Source: CAYVZU01 sp964455935 (GTDB lineage: Bacteria > Fibrobacterota > CAYVZU01). Taken from it: a stretch of 8,246 nt of DNA. The position numbers and the translations under genes are program-made. Positions 6,601 to 8,246 of this stretch are shown here, piece by piece (position 1 is the first letter of the stretch; the number at the start of each line of letters is the position of its first letter). Location: contig CAYVZU010000152.1 of the NCBI GenBank assembly GCA_964455935.1, positions 1 through 8,246 on the forward strand, in the 5' to 3' direction. The notes below the pieces were generated by a model. That model did no database searches. It was given only the letters and a program-made list of their open reading frames with translations, and had not been told where the DNA came from.

Positions 6601-8246
6601 CGTCTTGTACTCGACAGTTACCGTTCAACACGGCACCAATGGCGAAGGCGGCCGCGGCCGATTCGAGTTCTTTACCGCACGGGATCCGCAGTTTCTGCCA
6701 ATGGCAACGCCGTCGTACTATGAAGTGACCCCGCCAGTGCAGATGGTTCAGGAAATCTCAGTCTATAGTGACATTTGGGGGAGGATGCGAAGAAAAGAAC
6801 TCCGTGATCGCAGCGGTCGGGAAGTGCAGAGCACAGATTACTTCTACCGCAACGGGTCCAAAGATTTCGGTGAGGACCACATCATATCGCAGGATGTTCC
6901 AACCGGGACCGGGCTTTCCATGGGTCAGATCAGGGAGCGATTTGGCCATCGCTGGTTCGACACCTCGCGCCTGCGGCGGCTCATTTTCACCCAGAACTAT
7001 GAAAGGTTCTACCTCGCGAAGGTTGTGACCACACAGGACGGCGTTGCGACAGTCCAGGAGCACGAGCAATTCGACTTTGGCTCCGGCAGGCCAATTCGAA
7101 CCGCTCTTTATGGGGCCGCAGGAAAGAAGAAGATCGTCTCGGTCGTGCCCGCTCATACGCTTTACTCGCCGCTGAATGGTAAATGGAGCAGCGGACCGGG
7201 AAAGAACATGCTCATACAGATCGCCGAGGAAACCGTGAGCGAATCCGAAGGGAGTCAGACGAAGGTTGTGGCCGCAAATCTGACGACATTTGCCAATCAA
7301 GACCCTCAATTGCCTCTAGGCATTGGGCGCTGGCTGGTACACGGGCAGTTTGCCTGGAAAGCGAATCCGCCCTATCCAGTCTTCCAAACAACCGTTGCCA
7401 ACGCCAATGGCTGGGGTGATCCCGCAATGGATCCGCTCTATCAAACCACAAACTTGACAGCACTTTACGGTCCGCTGAACAAGCCGGTGGATGTCATCAA
7501 CGCCAACGGAATATGTGCGACCAATATTTACGGATATCGCGGTCAACTACTGGCCGCGGCGGCCTCCAATGCCTCCCATGGGGAATGTACCGTCTTGAAT
7601 TGTGACTACGACAACAAGGAAAGTCAAGCCGAAATCGCGTACATAGACCTTTTCAACCGTTGGGAACGCGGCGGCGCAACGAGGGGTGGCAATCCGGCTT
7701 CCTTCAGCGACATCGCCGTGAGCACTACACATTTCGGGCAGCAGTCCATCGAGGTCCTGAATGCGCAAGGCCCCGCCGCGACAATCCGTCCGGTGGGCGG
7801 CAAAGACTACAGCGCAAGCGCCTGGATGAAACCGGAAGCTGGTAGTGGCGCCATCCTCATTCGCGCGGATTTGCTGAATGACGCCGGTCAGGTTCTGCCA
7901 GATGTAGAACCGTTGATCGCGGAAGCGGATATGTCCAGCCAGAACTGGCAATTCGTCCATTTGCAGTTACCGTCCGCGTGGTGGCAGCAGGGGACCATCA
8001 TCCGGGTCGTTGTTGGAAGCCGGCCCGCCGGCGCGAGTTACGAAGGACATGGGTTCTTCGATGACATACGGGTTGCACCCGCAGTCGCCATTGTAAGGAC
8101 CTACTATTATGATTCCATGGACAATTTGAGGGCGACGGTTGACGAAAATAACGCCGCGTCCTTCTATAGCTACGATGAACTTGGCCGGCTGAAAGAAAAG
8201 AGAAACAATAAAGGCAGGACTACAGAGACAATTAGCTATGAATACT
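3614..8246 (+). CDS. Large secreted RHS/YD-repeat-family surface protein (3' end outside window)
   Basis: One frame stays open from the ATG to the window edge: 1544 codons plus one base, with no stop or frameshift found when read through. Residues 1-22 are hydrophobic and signal-like ('IFCLLATPAVVYCITF'). The C18 context is not a good lipobox. The N-terminal shell motif is 'LPTGAFQYSIPLF' (42-54), 'LTYRSGIKRDEEASWVGLGW' (69-88) and 'GGFPDDFNG' (101-109), typical of the start of RHS/SpvB-like and related Bacteroidota proteins. Later landmarks are an EF-hand-like loop (582-593), 'GKLTLLSVREIGKNG' (619-633), 'NPLSGVIRVAYESNSYSS' (735-752), 'GGGPRVKSLTFSDN' (925-938), 'STVTV...FEFFTARDPQFLP' (1000-1029) and 'NANGICATNIYGYRGQLLAA' (1296-1315). 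A jelly-roll-like module (about 1347-1489) ends 'GFFDDIRVAP'. The first YD repeats come last: 'YYYDSMDNLRATVD' and 'YSYDELGRL' (1518-1526). It is probably exported and surface-exposed. Whether a full RHS core and toxin tip follow, or the protein ends soon after, cannot be seen here. Confidence 0.85.
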   Translation, partial: MYIRPIFCLLATPAVVYCITFGPSQPEYTKFDDMQNRDLVDLPTGAFQYSIPLFRIPNSPLGESHVVGLTYRSGIKRDEEASWVGLGWNLTGAGQIVRVVGGFPDDFNGSGGANSQEKRRYTDRLCSFWPSDADQRDGTRNFRFNISISASPKGVDFSPLTTAGLSMQSWKVYSGAYAGSHGGAYAIGFGPLSWGDSWQYIKYELGRKLFGFLWLHEAPYSSLRQDSPEAVEYGASEDYNLPIGISGGGALSIPTFMPYQEKDNYAVFAPGLAGNFMPFRESYGDYVQLFKIVPGAFDRGAGSDPDAYRLCDRFGDDAYFRFVSDDGGAEIVPRANTGNSSFPAGLLPSVPPYLAFDGGLLDNPRPPEEPTPKSETGQTTRASSRIIEPVYAADKLLSGFVVTKEDGFKYFFTKAAYVNEHYFFGCPTRKPFIPAGSSLENVSPWTSRLLSRYPYAFLLQKITSPEGLECEFRYELAAGHYTWRKPWNNLESVPVRKELGGRKDGFQFEAGDKELYYLNSIITSSHIVFFRNSARQDAAERPGNWDDIVGLKDLVAAPITAANQKARKLDAVYLVRKEHWTDSDGDGLVQSSEISEYQKRFDLTYNYGLCQNTPNSSSGKLTLLSVREIGKNGQGAKPSFRFGYVNSTLKGYPYDRLLYTGNEWNDLPAEDDDYEYEPWDRWGYLTSSGVVSPWYPQTGPHRAPFIGDLPKYSRAYFHQSDPDYCSAWSLNSIRNPLSGVIRVAYESNSYSSVQDQALLVTNRIVKGIANGEEYDATIPGNSILMIAEDQKKQEVVTAGGTFDGFHTYELKAILAQVPSWRALYAIGRYNDHRTFSNVKLRFVLSGHSSTQDQWLTIWESAPEGSEIGSFQSYAAMTTPFDRAQYDDYRFIVTYKSTNSVFDGEMSQSDFQLYALTDDATFAKIGGGPRVKSLTFSDNMGNSIVDRYFYDRTGDGTGASTGTVALEPPPYTEADYDDRAMADYLFPEYRKICANSDVLYSTVTVQHGTNGEGGRGRFEFFTARDPQFLPMATPSYYEVTPPVQMVQEISVYSDIWGRMRRKELRDRSGREVQSTDYFYRNGSKDFGEDHIISQDVPTGTGLSMGQIRERFGHRWFDTSRLRRLIFTQNYERFYLAKVVTTQDGVATVQEHEQFDFGSGRPIRTALYGAAGKKKIVSVVPAHTLYSPLNGKWSSGPGKNMLIQIAEETVSESEGSQTKVVAANLTTFANQDPQLPLGIGRWLVHGQFAWKANPPYPVFQTTVANANGWGDPAMDPLYQTTNLTALYGPLNKPVDVINANGICATNIYGYRGQLLAAAASNASHGECTVLNCDYDNKESQAEIAYIDLFNRWERGGATRGGNPASFSDIAVSTTHFGQQSIEVLNAQGPAATIRPVGGKDYSASAWMKPEAGSGAILIRADLLNDAGQVLPDVEPLIAEADMSSQNWQFVHLQLPSAWWQQGTIIRVVVGSRPAGASYEGHGFFDDIRVAPAVAIVRTYYYDSMDNLRATVDENNAASFYSYDELGRLKEKRNNKGRTTETISYEY
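5357..5392 (+). other. EF-hand-like calcium loop inside the YD-family protein
   Basis: Residues 582-593 read DSDGDGLVQSSE. This matches the 12-residue calcium loop: acidic at 1, 3 and 5, Gly at 6, hydrophobic at 8 and Glu at 12. The flanks 'VRKEHWT' and 'ISEYQKRFDL' could be helical. It is a single loop, so it could be a structural calcium site of the thrombospondin-3 or dockerin kind rather than a regulatory EF-hand pair. Confidence 0.6.
7652..8080 (+). other. Jelly-roll (carbohydrate-binding-like) module in the YD-family protein
   Basis: Residues of about 1347-1489 have the rhythm of a beta-sandwich binding module of the CBM4/6/9 type. The sequence includes 'NRWERGGATRGGNPASF' and 'STTHFGQQSIEV', then 'YSASAWMKPEAGSG' after a short gap. 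Further on come a tryptophan-containing strand 'NWQFVHLQLP' and the closing 'GHGFFDDIRV'. The 'FDDIRV' end is common to such domains. The ligand cannot be predicted. It sits directly before the YD repeats, where it could present the repeats or bind glycans. Confidence 0.5.
8096..8246 (+). other. First YD repeats of the RHS-type region, cut by the window edge
   Basis: Two consecutive YD units are visible: 'RTYYYDSMDNLRATVDENN' (imperfect, GR replaced by DN) and 'SFYSYDELGRLKEKRNNKGR' (canonical YDxxGRL). A further tyrosine-rich 'TETISYEY' ends the window. In RHS proteins such repeats build the beta-shell wall. Only their beginning is seen here. Confidence 0.8.

Overview
The window (8246 bases, GC-rich, by eye a little under 60 %) reads as bacterial chromosome, probably from an uncultured Gram-negative lineage. 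It has Shine-Dalgarno-led genes, signal peptides and large secreted surface proteins of a kind I associate with Bacteroidota and neighbouring FCB/PVC phyla. The high GC and long intergenic spacers fit PVC-like or other environmental bacteria better than typical low-GC Bacteroidota. The phylum assignment is inference and weak.

Layout: (1) Positions 1-122 are non-coding, with a degenerate 7-base tandem repeat just upstream of the first gene. (2) Positions 123-1316 encode a complete glycine C-acetyltransferase (Kbl) with all the expected PLP-site residues. The usual partner tdh is not in the window. (3) Positions 1317-1744 hold no complete gene. They contain an eroded C-terminal fragment of a GspE/PilB-type secretion or pilus ATPase (about 1341-1541), in the same frame as kbl directly after its stop. 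A roughly 200-base leader with two dyad symmetries follows. (4) Positions 1745-3568 encode a secreted protein. It has a signal peptide, a right-handed beta-helix-like body and a C-terminal module of the 'GIGT..P..KLDVNG' plus 'HLPG.PS' plus coiled-coil kind seen in fibre-like surface proteins. Its start is a GTG behind a perfect AAGGAGG. (5) From 3614 to the end of the window (and beyond) runs one very long open frame, 1544 codons so far. It is a secreted RHS/YD-repeat-related surface protein with an N-terminal 'ASWVGLGWNL' shell motif, an EF-hand-like loop, a jelly-roll-like module and the first canonical YD repeat just before the window edge.

Genes 4 and 5 are on the same strand, 45 bases apart with no terminator between them, and are probably co-transcribed. 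They look like a two-gene surface or secreted module: a beta-helix/fibre protein plus a large YD-family shell protein. kbl is metabolic (threonine/glycine) and probably unrelated to the module. The GspE/PilB remnant marks the boundary between them as a site of past rearrangement or decay.
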